From positions 124,001 through 188,000 of the forward strand of contig NZ_PXYI01000003.1 in NCBI RefSeq assembly GCF_003012735.1: DNA of 64,000 nt, written 5' to 3'. The notes below the pieces were generated by a model. That model saw only the letters and a list, made by a program, of their open reading frames with translations. It was not told where the DNA came from and ran no database searches. A program made the position numbers and the translations under genes. This DNA comes from Allosphingosinicella deserti. GTDB lineage: Bacteria > Pseudomonadota > Alphaproteobacteria > Sphingomonadales > Sphingomonadaceae. Shown one piece after another: positions 33,707-41,669 of the stretch (its first letter is position 1; each line of letters opens with the position of its first letter).

Positions 33707-35416
33707 ATGCCCATCCGCGTCCGTGCTCTCGTCCTCGCGTCCCTGTCGCTGTCCATGGCCGGCTCGGCCGCCGTCCCGTCCCGTGACGTGGCCACTCCCG
33801 CCTTTGACCTCGTGCTGCGTGGCGGCAGCGTCTACGACGGCAGCGGCGCTGCACCGTTCACCGGCGATGTCGCGGTCAAGGGGGACCGGATCGTCGCCGT
33901 CGCGCCGCGCATCGGGGGCAAGGGCCGGCAGGAGGTCGACGCCTCCGGGCTGGCGGTCGCGCCCGGCTTCATCAACATGCTGAGCTGGGCGACCGAAAGC
34001 CTGATCGAGGACGGCCGCAGCCAGAGCGACATTCGCCAGGGCGTCACCCTGGAAGTGTTCGGCGAAGGCAGCTCGATGGGCCCGCTCAACGCGGAGATGA
34101 AGCGCGACGAGCTGGCGGAGCAGGGCGACATCCGATTCCCGATCACCTGGACGACGCTCGGCGAATATCTCCAGATGCTGCAGAAGAAGGGCGTGTCGAC
34201 CAACGTCGCGAGCTTCGTCGGCGCGACCACGGTCCGCATTCACGAGCTCGGCAAGAACGACGTCGATCCGACCCCCGCCCAACTCGATCGCATGCGTGCT
34301 CTGGTGCGGCAGGGGATGAACGAAGGCGCCCTCGGCGTCGGATCCTCGCTCATCTATGCGCCGGCCTATTTCGCCGAAACGCCGGAGCTGATCGCGCTCG
34401 CCGCGGAGGCGGGCAAATGCGGCGGCATGTACATCAGCCACATCCGCGACGAGGGCCCGAAGCTGCTCGAGTCGATCGACGAGCTGATCGAGATCTCGGA
34501 GAAATCCGGTGCGCCTGCCGAGCTGTATCACATGAAGCAATCCGGCCGCGAGAATTGGGGAAAGATCGATGCGGCGATCGCCCGGATCGAAGCGGCGCGC
34601 GCACGCGGGCTTCGGATCACCGCGGACATGTACACCTATCCGGCGAGCTCGACCGGCTTCGATGCGGCGATGCCCTTGTGGGTGCAGGAGGGCGGCATCG
34701 ATGCCTGGGTCAGCCGTCTGAAGGATCCCGCCATCCGGGCGCGTCTGCTCGCCGAAATGGCGAAGGCGGAAGGCTCGGAGAACATGAAATTGCTGGTCAG
34801 GGAGCCGGACAAGATTCTGCTGCTGGCGTTCAAGAACCCCGCGCTGAAGCCGCTTACCGGCAAGTCGCTGGCCGAGGTCGCCCGCGCCCGCGGCACCTCG
34901 CCGGCGGAGACTGCGGCCGATCTCATCGTCGAGGATCATACCCGGATCCAGGTCGCCTATTTCGGGATGAACGAGGCCAATGTCGCGCGCCAGACCGGCC
35001 TGCCTTGGGTCAGCTTCGGATCCGACGCCTCGTCGCAGGCCCCGGAAGGCGCCTTCCTCAAATCCAGCACCCATCCGCGCGCTTACGGCACGTTTGCGCG
35101 GGTGCTCGGCAAATATGTCCAGGACGAGAAGACGCTGTCGCTGCAGGAAGCGGTTCGCCGGCTGAGCGCGTTCCCGGCCGCAAATCTCGGCCTTGCCGAT
35201 CGAGGCGCGCTGAAGCCGGGCAATTTCGCCGACATCGTCCTGTTCGATCCCGCGACGATCCGCGACACCGCGACGTTCGAGAAACCGCAAAGCTATGCCG
35301 TCGGCATGCGCCACGTCTTCGTCAACGGCGTGCAAGTGCTCCGAGACGGCGAGCATACCGGGGCGACGCCCGGCCGCTTCGTGCGCGGGCGCGGGGCAGG
35401 GAAGTGCCCGGCCTGA
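33707..35416 (+). CDS. D-aminoacylase-type amidohydrolase, exported
   Basis: A 569-residue protein with a signal peptide (ALVLASLSLSMAGSA). The fold is that of N-acyl-D-amino-acid deacylases: FDLVLRGGSVYDGSG at the start, ISHIRDEG and ELYHMKQSG as metal/substrate histidines, FGSDASS near the catalytic Asp, and KPGNFADIVLFDP at the end. The first metal motif, normally HxH in GFIDxHxH, is replaced by GFINMLSWATE, so the usual two-His site is absent. A subfamily with this sequence seems to exist; substrate unknown. Confidence 0.85.
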   Translation: MPIRVRALVLASLSLSMAGSAAVPSRDVATPAFDLVLRGGSVYDGSGAAPFTGDVAVKGDRIVAVAPRIGGKGRQEVDASGLAVAPGFINMLSWATESLIEDGRSQSDIRQGVTLEVFGEGSSMGPLNAEMKRDELAEQGDIRFPITWTTLGEYLQMLQKKGVSTNVASFVGATTVRIHELGKNDVDPTPAQLDRMRALVRQGMNEGALGVGSSLIYAPAYFAETPELIALAAEAGKCGGMYISHIRDEGPKLLESIDELIEISEKSGAPAELYHMKQSGRENWGKIDAAIARIEAARARGLRITADMYTYPASSTGFDAAMPLWVQEGGIDAWVSRLKDPAIRARLLAEMAKAEGSENMKLLVREPDKILLLAFKNPALKPLTGKSLAEVARARGTSPAETAADLIVEDHTRIQVAYFGMNEANVARQTGLPWVSFGSDASSQAPEGAFLKSSTHPRAYGTFARVLGKYVQDEKTLSLQEAVRRLSAFPAANLGLADRGALKPGNFADIVLFDPATIRDTATFEKPQSYAVGMRHVFVNGVQVLRDGEHTGATPGRFVRGRGAGKCPA

Positions 35417-35519
35417 AAGCACTCACGCCAAAGGGATCTCACGCCCTCCACACTGCAACGAAGCCGCGCAACACGGGTTGGGCGATCGAAGCCGCTTATC
35501 GTTCACCGACAGGTTCGTC

Positions 35520-37199
35520 ATGAAATCAGCTCTTTGCCTCCTCCCTCTCCTCGCTGCCGGCTGCGCGGCGGCTAGTACCGGCGGGGGAGCGCCGGCCCGG
35601 TTCGATTCCGGGCCGATCGACACAGGGCGACTTTCCGAAATCACCCGAGTCCTTGCCTCGGACGAATTCGAAGGGCGTGGCCCCGGCACGCCGGGCGAGG
35701 CGAAGACGATCGCCTATCTGTCGGATCAGTTCCGGCGGCTTGGGCTCGAGCCGGCAGGCGACAACGGAACCTATGTTCAGCGCGTACCGCTGATCCGCAC
35801 GCAATTGGCCAAGCCGGGCCGCGCGTCGATCGCCCGCGGCGGCGATCGCATCCCCCTGCGCTTCCCCGAGGATATCTATCTCAGCACCGTCCGCGAGGTC
35901 GATACCGCGCGGATCGCCGGCGCGCCGATCGTGTTCGTCGGCTACGGCGTCTCGGCGCCGGAGCGGCAGTGGGACGATTTCAAGGGCGTCGATCTCAAGG
36001 GCAAGGTCGCATTGTTCCTGGTCAGCGATCCGGATTTCGAGGCTGCGGCCGGCGATCCGGTCGCGGGACGCTTCGGCGGCCGGGCGATGACCTATTATGG
36101 GCGCTGGTCGTACAAGTTCGAGGAAGCGGCGCGGCGCGGCGCGATCGCCGCTCTGGTCGTCCACGAGACGGAGGGAGCGGGCTACGGGTGGAACACCGTG
36201 CAGGCGCCCGGCGGCGAGAATTACAACGTCGTGCTGAAGCCGGGCGCGCAGCCGCCTGTGCTGCTTCAGGGCTGGCTGCAGCGGCCGGTGACGGAGGATC
36301 TGTTCCGCCGCGCCGGCCTCCATTTCGAGGCGGTGAAGCGTCAGGCCCGGACCGCGGCCTTCCGGCCGATCGACCTCGGGTCGCGCTTCGATGCCGATTT
36401 CACGGTGCAGACCAAGCGGGTCGACAGCCACAATGTCCTTGCCACGATCAAGGGCACGACGCGGCCGGACGAGTCGATCTGGTTCGCCGGACATTGGGAC
36501 GCCTTCGGGCTTGGCGCGCCCGATCCGCAGGGGCGGCGGGTGCGGCCGGGTGCGCTCGACGATGCGCTCGGCCTCGCCGGGGTTCTGGAGATCGCGCGCG
36601 CGTTCAAGGCGGGTCCGGCGCCGGAGCGGAGCCTCGTCTTCGCGGCCTGGACGGCGGAGGAACGCGGTCTGCTCGGCGCCGAATATCATGCCGCCAATCC
36701 CACCTTTCCGATGGCCAAGGCGGTCGCCAATCTGACGCTCGACACGCTCCAGCCCAATGGCCCGGCGCGCGATGTGGTGCTGATCGGCAAGGGCCAGAAC
36801 GACCTGGAGGACATGCTCGCCCGCGCCGCCGGGCAGCAGGGCCGCATCGTCATCGGCGACGCGAAGCCCGAACGCGGCCTGTTCTACCGCGCCGACCATT
36901 TCGCGTTCGCACGCAAGGGGGTTCCGGTGCTGCTGCTGATGGCGCTCGGCGGCGGCGTCGATCTCGTCAACGGCGGCCGCGAGGCCGGCGATCGCTGGGT
37001 CAGCGATTTCACCGCCAATTGCTACCACCAGACCTGCGACGCCTGGAGCGCCGACTGGGATCTTCGCGGCGCCGCCCAGGATGTGTCGCTGCTCTACGCG
37101 ATCGGCCGCGAACTCGCCTTCGGCACGGCATGGCCGGCCTGGAAGCCGGACTCGGAATTTGCCGGAATCCGCAAGGAGAGCGAGGCCCAACGGCGCTGA
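35520..37199 (+). CDS. M28 family zinc peptidase, lipoprotein
   Basis: A 559-residue lipoprotein (lipobox LLAAGC). An inserted PA-like domain (about residues 110-250) precedes the M28 catalytic core: GHWDAFG (His, Asp), ALDDALG (bridging Asp), TAEERGLLG (catalytic Glu), LTLDTLQ (Asp) and CYHQTCD (last His). Di-zinc exopeptidase acting at the periplasmic side. Only about 25 bp separate it from the convergent hydrolase gene. Confidence 0.92.
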   Translation: MKSALCLLPLLAAGCAAASTGGGAPARFDSGPIDTGRLSEITRVLASDEFEGRGPGTPGEAKTIAYLSDQFRRLGLEPAGDNGTYVQRVPLIRTQLAKPGRASIARGGDRIPLRFPEDIYLSTVREVDTARIAGAPIVFVGYGVSAPERQWDDFKGVDLKGKVALFLVSDPDFEAAAGDPVAGRFGGRAMTYYGRWSYKFEEAARRGAIAALVVHETEGAGYGWNTVQAPGGENYNVVLKPGAQPPVLLQGWLQRPVTEDLFRRAGLHFEAVKRQARTAAFRPIDLGSRFDADFTVQTKRVDSHNVLATIKGTTRPDESIWFAGHWDAFGLGAPDPQGRRVRPGALDDALGLAGVLEIARAFKAGPAPERSLVFAAWTAEERGLLGAEYHAANPTFPMAKAVANLTLDTLQPNGPARDVVLIGKGQNDLEDMLARAAGQQGRIVIGDAKPERGLFYRADHFAFARKGVPVLLLMALGGGVDLVNGGREAGDRWVSDFTANCYHQTCDAWSADWDLRGAAQDVSLLYAIGRELAFGTAWPAWKPDSEFAGIRKESEAQRR

Positions 37200-37224
37200 C
37201 CGTTCCGCGATCGCAGGGCTGGAT

Positions 37225-38268
37225 CTAACGCACGGCTCTTTCTGCCGGCGGGATGTCGCTCAGATAGCGGCCGGAATTGCGATATTCCTCACGCACCTGC
37301 GAGGCCGGAAGGATGTCGGCGGCGGTGGAGGTGTCGAGCGCCGGCCGCACGGCCGGTGCCGGCGCCGCGGCCGCCAGATCGGCGAGGGCATAAGGCAGCG
37401 CGGTGGGCTTCGCCGCCGTGGCCAGATCCGCCTTCGGGAAACTGGCGGGCAGACGGTGGGCGATGACGGAGGCGGGCGACGGCTCCCGGCCTGCGTAAAA
37501 GCGGCTGAACGAGACCGGCGCTCCCCAGGTGCCGGGCATGCGGTAGAAATTGTGGCTGCCGACGACGGCGATCTTGGCGAGCTTGTACGCCCAGAAGGGA
37601 AGCACCTGATGGGTGTGATAATGGGTGGCGTAGCCGACCGGGGCGTAGACCGATCCGGCGAGCGCCTCGGAGGCGATGCGGCTCGCCCGCAGCCACGACA
37701 CGCCGGACGGGGGCAGGCCGAGCGACCCATCGCAGGTGAAAGTGAACTGGCAACCGCCGCCTGGCTTGAGCGGACCCTGGTAGACGACCCCGCAAACCGT
37801 GCCCGGATAGGCCGGGTGGCGGACCCGGTTCAGCACGACCTGCGCGACGGCGCGCTGGCCGTCCTCGCTCTCGGAGCGCGCCTCGTAGTAAACGGCTTCC
37901 GCGAGGCATTGCAGCGAGCGCTGCTGATCGGTGATCGTCGCAGCCCGAAACACGGTCGCGGCGGCACGTGGATTGGCGGCCCTGAAAAGCGGGATGGCCG
38001 CGTTGAGTGCAACCGCGTCGGTCGGTGAAACCGGCTTGATCCCCATCGCATCGACCTCGGCCGCAGGCGCGGCGAACGCCGCGTCAGCGGCCGGTGCCGG
38101 GTGCTCACCTGGATCGGCGACAGCGGTGTGCGGAGCAGGCGCGGGCGCGGCGTTGAGCGGAACGCAGGAAGCGCCAAACAGCAGCAGGGCGACCGCGGCG
38201 ATCTCGCGGCCGCGCGCATAGGCCGCTTCCCGAAGCGCGCTGAAGATCAAGGTATCCGACACTGCCAC
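37225..38268 (-). CDS. SleB-type cell wall hydrolase
   Basis: A 347-residue protein with an N-terminal hydrophobic segment (AAVALLLFGASCVPLNAA) and a Hydrolase_2 (SleB) domain: CLAEAVYYEARSESEDGQRAVAQVVLNRV with the catalytic Glu, then FTFTCDGSL and ATHYHTHQV. It is expected to cleave peptidoglycan in the periplasm. Long Ala/Pro-rich regions flank the domain. Confidence 0.9.
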   Translation of the reverse strand: MAVSDTLIFSALREAAYARGREIAAVALLLFGASCVPLNAAPAPAPHTAVADPGEHPAPAADAAFAAPAAEVDAMGIKPVSPTDAVALNAAIPLFRAANPRAAATVFRAATITDQQRSLQCLAEAVYYEARSESEDGQRAVAQVVLNRVRHPAYPGTVCGVVYQGPLKPGGGCQFTFTCDGSLGLPPSGVSWLRASRIASEALAGSVYAPVGYATHYHTHQVLPFWAYKLAKIAVVGSHNFYRMPGTWGAPVSFSRFYAGREPSPASVIAHRLPASFPKADLATAAKPTALPYALADLAAAAPAPAVRPALDTSTAADILPASQVREEYRNSGRYLSDIPPAERAVR

Positions 38269-38470
38269 TCGCTGGAGCCCGCCTGTTTGAGTGCCTGCCG
38301 AGCGTCGATACCCCGTTTGCCGGCGCCTGCATCCCCCCGATTTCCGGCTGTCCCACTATGGCACCAAGCCTGCGAAGCCGTTAATATTGCCACGGAAAGC
38401 GGACGCTTCGGATCGTTAGGCAGCGGTGGGACGTTCCACCTCCTCATCGAATTGCGAGGCGTCTGAATTC

Positions 38471-40063
38471 ATGCGGAAAGTGTTGGTGTGCGTATCGGTC
38501 GCGGCCCTTCTGGTCGCCGGCTGCGGAAGCCAGAGCGGCGGTGCCCAGGGCGAGACGGTTCAGGTCGATCCGAACCAGGTGTCTCCGCAAGATCTCCAGG
38601 CGGCGGTGAAGGACGAGCGGGTCAAGCGCTTCTACGCCGCGCGAAACTGGGCCGCGGTGTGGAACGACCAGCGTTCGGCCGACCTGACCTCCGCCTTCGC
38701 CGAAGCCGAGCGGCACGGCATCAATGCCGACGGTTACGTCAAGAATGCCAAGGCCGGTGCCAACGCCGCGGAGCGGGAAGCGGCACTGACCCTGGCCGCG
38801 CTGGATTATGCGCAAGCGCTCGCCACCGGTTTCGTCGATCCCCGCAAGATCTTCGAAGTTTACGAATTGCCGATGAACAAGGTCGATCTGATCGCCGGTC
38901 TCAATCAGGCGGTGGACGGCGGCGGCGTTCGGACGTGGCTTGCCGGGCTCGCGCCGCAGGACCCCGAGTACAAGGCGCTGCAGGAAGCCTATATCGCATA
39001 CCGCGATCGCGCGGCGCAGGAGCAGAAATCGGCGATAGAGGCAGGCGAACCGATCAAGCCGCGCAGCCGGGATCCGCGGGTGCCGCAGATCGCCGAAGCC
39101 CTGCGCACGAACGGCTATCTGGCGGCCGCGCAGCCGGCGCAGGGCGCCGGCGATGCGAGCGGCAACGCTCAGGGCAGTGTTGAGGCCAAGACCGACGCGA
39201 AAGCGGCGCCGGCGTCCGGGGTCTATACGGCCGAGCTCGTCGCTGCGGTGAAGAAGGTGCAGGCGGATTACGGGATCGAGCCGGACGGTGTGATCGGCAA
39301 TTCGACGGTCGAGGCGCTGAACACCGGGGCGAAGGAACGCGCGCGGATCCTCGCGGTCAATCTGGAACGCCGTCGCTGGCTCGCGCGGACGGCGCCGGCG
39401 ACCCGGATCGACGTCAACACGGCCGCCGCCGAGCTCACCTATTGGCGCGACGGCCAGGCCGCGAACCGCCGCAAGGTCGTCGTCGGCCAGCCCGATTGGG
39501 AAACCCCCGAGCTCGGCTCGCCGATCGCCCGCCTGGTCGCCAACCCCGATTGGACGATCCCGGAGTCGATCGCCAAGGAAGAGATCCTTCCCAAGGGCGC
39601 GGCCTATATGGCGAAGGAGAATATCGTCACCAAGAATGGCCGCCTGGTGCAGGAGCCGGGACCCAAGTCGGCGCTCGGCCTGGTCAAGTTCGACATGCTG
39701 AACGACCACGCCATCTACCTGCACGACACGCCGGCCAAGGCGCTGTTCGCCAGCACGCAACGGCATTCCAGCCACGGCTGCGCGCGCGTCGAGGATGCGA
39801 TCGGCTTCGCCCGCTTGCTTGCGGACGACCAGGGCCAGCGCGAGGCGTTCGACAAGGCACTGGCGACGAAGAAGGAGACGCCGGTGCCGTTGCCGAACCA
39901 GATTCCGGTGCGGCTGCTCTATCACAGCGCCTATCTCGACGGTGGCAAAGTGGTGTTCCGAACCGATCCCTACGGCTGGGACGACAAGCTGGCGCAGGCG
40001 CTCGGATTCGAAGGCCAGATCCGTCCGCGCGTGAAGACCCACGTGACCGACGTCGGCCCGTAA
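38471..40063 (+). CDS. YcbB-type L,D-transpeptidase, lipoprotein
   Basis: A 530-residue lipoprotein (lipobox LLVAGC). Order: YcbB scaffold-like domain (NWAAVWNDQRSADLTSA...), peptidoglycan-binding helix (VKKVQADYGIEPDGVIGNST), and YkuD catalytic domain with the His and Cys of YLHDTP...RHSSHGCARV. It makes 3-3 crosslinks or attaches proteins to diaminopimelate. About 40 residues of a disordered linker are inserted near residue 225. Confidence 0.93.
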   Translation: MRKVLVCVSVAALLVAGCGSQSGGAQGETVQVDPNQVSPQDLQAAVKDERVKRFYAARNWAAVWNDQRSADLTSAFAEAERHGINADGYVKNAKAGANAAEREAALTLAALDYAQALATGFVDPRKIFEVYELPMNKVDLIAGLNQAVDGGGVRTWLAGLAPQDPEYKALQEAYIAYRDRAAQEQKSAIEAGEPIKPRSRDPRVPQIAEALRTNGYLAAAQPAQGAGDASGNAQGSVEAKTDAKAAPASGVYTAELVAAVKKVQADYGIEPDGVIGNSTVEALNTGAKERARILAVNLERRRWLARTAPATRIDVNTAAAELTYWRDGQAANRRKVVVGQPDWETPELGSPIARLVANPDWTIPESIAKEEILPKGAAYMAKENIVTKNGRLVQEPGPKSALGLVKFDMLNDHAIYLHDTPAKALFASTQRHSSHGCARVEDAIGFARLLADDQGQREAFDKALATKKETPVPLPNQIPVRLLYHSAYLDGGKVVFRTDPYGWDDKLAQALGFEGQIRPRVKTHVTDVGP

Positions 40064-40179
40064 GAGGGAAGTGGCCGCATCGCGTTAATGAGGAGGTCTG
40101 CGTGATGATCTCGGGGCCGAGACCCGGCCGCGGCTCGATCCTCCCGGAACCAGAGAGTTTCGGCTGCTCAGGTGAACCA

Positions 40180-40211
40180 AGCGGCGAGGCGCGCCTTGGC
40201 GTCTCGCCGCT
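40180..40211 (+). other. Hairpin in the leader of the lipoprotein hydrolase
   Basis: AGCGGCGAG and CTCGCCGCT form a nine-base perfect stem 36 bp before the ATG at 40247. No T-run follows, so it is not a classical terminator; it may be a leader structure or chance. Confidence 0.3.
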
Positions 40212-40246
40212 ATACCCTTATCATCCGACCCGGATTGGCTGTTTAG

Positions 40247-41101
40247 ATGCACTTCCTGTCGCTCGTTCCGTTCGCTTTCCTTCTGCTCACCGGCTGCTCG
40301 GCCCTGTCGGCCTTCGACACTGCAGTCGCGAAGGACAGGGCGTCCGAACGCGTCGCAACCGATCAGCGCTTCGCCGACACCGACCGGGGACGGCTCGACG
40401 TCTACGCGCCACGTACCAACGGCGTCGGCGCGCCACTGCCTGTCATCATCTGGCTCTACGGCGGGTCGTGGAATTCGGGAGACAAGGACGGCTATCGCTT
40501 CGCCGGCCGCGCGCTCGCGGCGCAGGGGTTCGTCACGGTCGTGCCGGACTACCGCCTGGTTCCCGAAGTACATTTCCCGACATTCCTCGAAGACAATGCG
40601 GCGGCGGTGAGCTGGGTGCGGGCGAACATCGCGAATTTCGGCGGCGATCCGAACCGGATCGTGCTCGTCGGCCATTCCGCGGGCGCCTACAATGCCGCGA
40701 TGCTTGCGCTCGATCCGCGCTGGCTGGGCGCCGATCGGGCGGCCATCAAGGGCTTTGCGGGTCTCGCCGGCCCCTATGATTTCCTGCCTCTGGACTCACC
40801 GGTGACCCGCGCGGCGTTCGGCAATTCGGCCGATCTTCCCGCCACCCAGCCGATCGCGTTCGTCGACGCCGGCGATCCGCCGGCCTTCCTGGCGACAGCG
40901 GGCAAAGACAGTCTGGTGCCTCCGCGCCATGCCGCACGCCTTGCCGAGCGGCTTCGCGCCGCCCGCGTGCCGGTGCAGGTGCGGGCTTATCCGAACGTCG
41001 GGCATATCGGCATCATGACCGCGCTTGCACGGCCGTTCCGCGGCAAAGCCCCGGTGCTCGCCGACGTCACCGCGTTCGCACACAGCGTAACGGCGCAATA
41101 G
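40247..41101 (+). CDS. Alpha/beta hydrolase (BD-FAE/esterase type), lipoprotein
   Basis: A 284-residue lipoprotein with lipobox LLTGC. Oxyanion motif IIWLYGGSWNSG, nucleophile GHSAGAYN, Asp in TAGKDSLVPP and His in NVGHIGI form the esterase triad. Likely a periplasmic or outer-membrane esterase. Confidence 0.9.
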   Translation: MHFLSLVPFAFLLLTGCSALSAFDTAVAKDRASERVATDQRFADTDRGRLDVYAPRTNGVGAPLPVIIWLYGGSWNSGDKDGYRFAGRALAAQGFVTVVPDYRLVPEVHFPTFLEDNAAAVSWVRANIANFGGDPNRIVLVGHSAGAYNAAMLALDPRWLGADRAAIKGFAGLAGPYDFLPLDSPVTRAAFGNSADLPATQPIAFVDAGDPPAFLATAGKDSLVPPRHAARLAERLRAARVPVQVRAYPNVGHIGIMTALARPFRGKAPVLADVTAFAHSVTAQ

Positions 41102-41321
41102 CCGGACTGCCGCGATTGCGGTTTCCCTCTTTCGGTCGACGCGAAATGCCGGTTCGTCGCCGTTCCGTTCCGTTCGCAGGAGGATTTCCCGCCTGTGCAG
41201 AAGCCAGCGCGCATCCGGTCCCGGCTTTGCCTAGGACGGTCCTGCGGCGGGAGAAAGGACCTGTCCTCATCCCGCAGGAGCCCCTCCCGTCGCAACCCGC
41301 CCCCGGTCAGGATGCCAGATC

Positions 41322-41657
41322 ATGTACAAGTCGCTTACCTCCGCGGCAGCCCTCCTTGCGCTCGCCACCCCCGCATTCGCGGCACCAGCTTTCAGCCAGA
41401 TCTATGCGGAGCCGAGGTCGATCGATGTTCAGGTCGGCGATCTCGATCTCGCCTCGGCATCCGGCAACGCCGCATTGCACCGACGCATCAGGAATGCGGC
41501 CAACGCGATCTGCGGTCGTGTTCCGGTGTTCCCGCTGCGCGAGAAACGGATGGCCGAGACATGCCACCAGGAAGTGCTCGCCAGCACGGCAGAAAAGGTC
41601 GCGCTGGCCAAAGCGCAGTCGTCCGGCGCAGTGACGCTCGCGCGGCGATCCGAATAG
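41322..41657 (+). CDS. UrcA family protein
   Basis: A 111-residue exported protein: signal peptide to AFA, then VQVGDLDLASASGNAALHRRIRNAANAICG with the conserved Cys pair (ICGR, TCHQE). UrcA proteins are typical of sphingomonads and caulobacters; function unknown. It converges with the GGDEF-EAL gene, 12 bp apart. Confidence 0.9.
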   Translation: MYKSLTSAAALLALATPAFAAPAFSQIYAEPRSIDVQVGDLDLASASGNAALHRRIRNAANAICGRVPVFPLREKRMAETCHQEVLASTAEKVALAKAQSSGAVTLARRSE

Positions 41658-41669
41658 ACCCGTACGAGG

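Noticed and set aside
35526-37190. 554-codon frame antisense to the M28 peptidase
   Set aside because: The M28 zinc ligands on the plus strand are complete.
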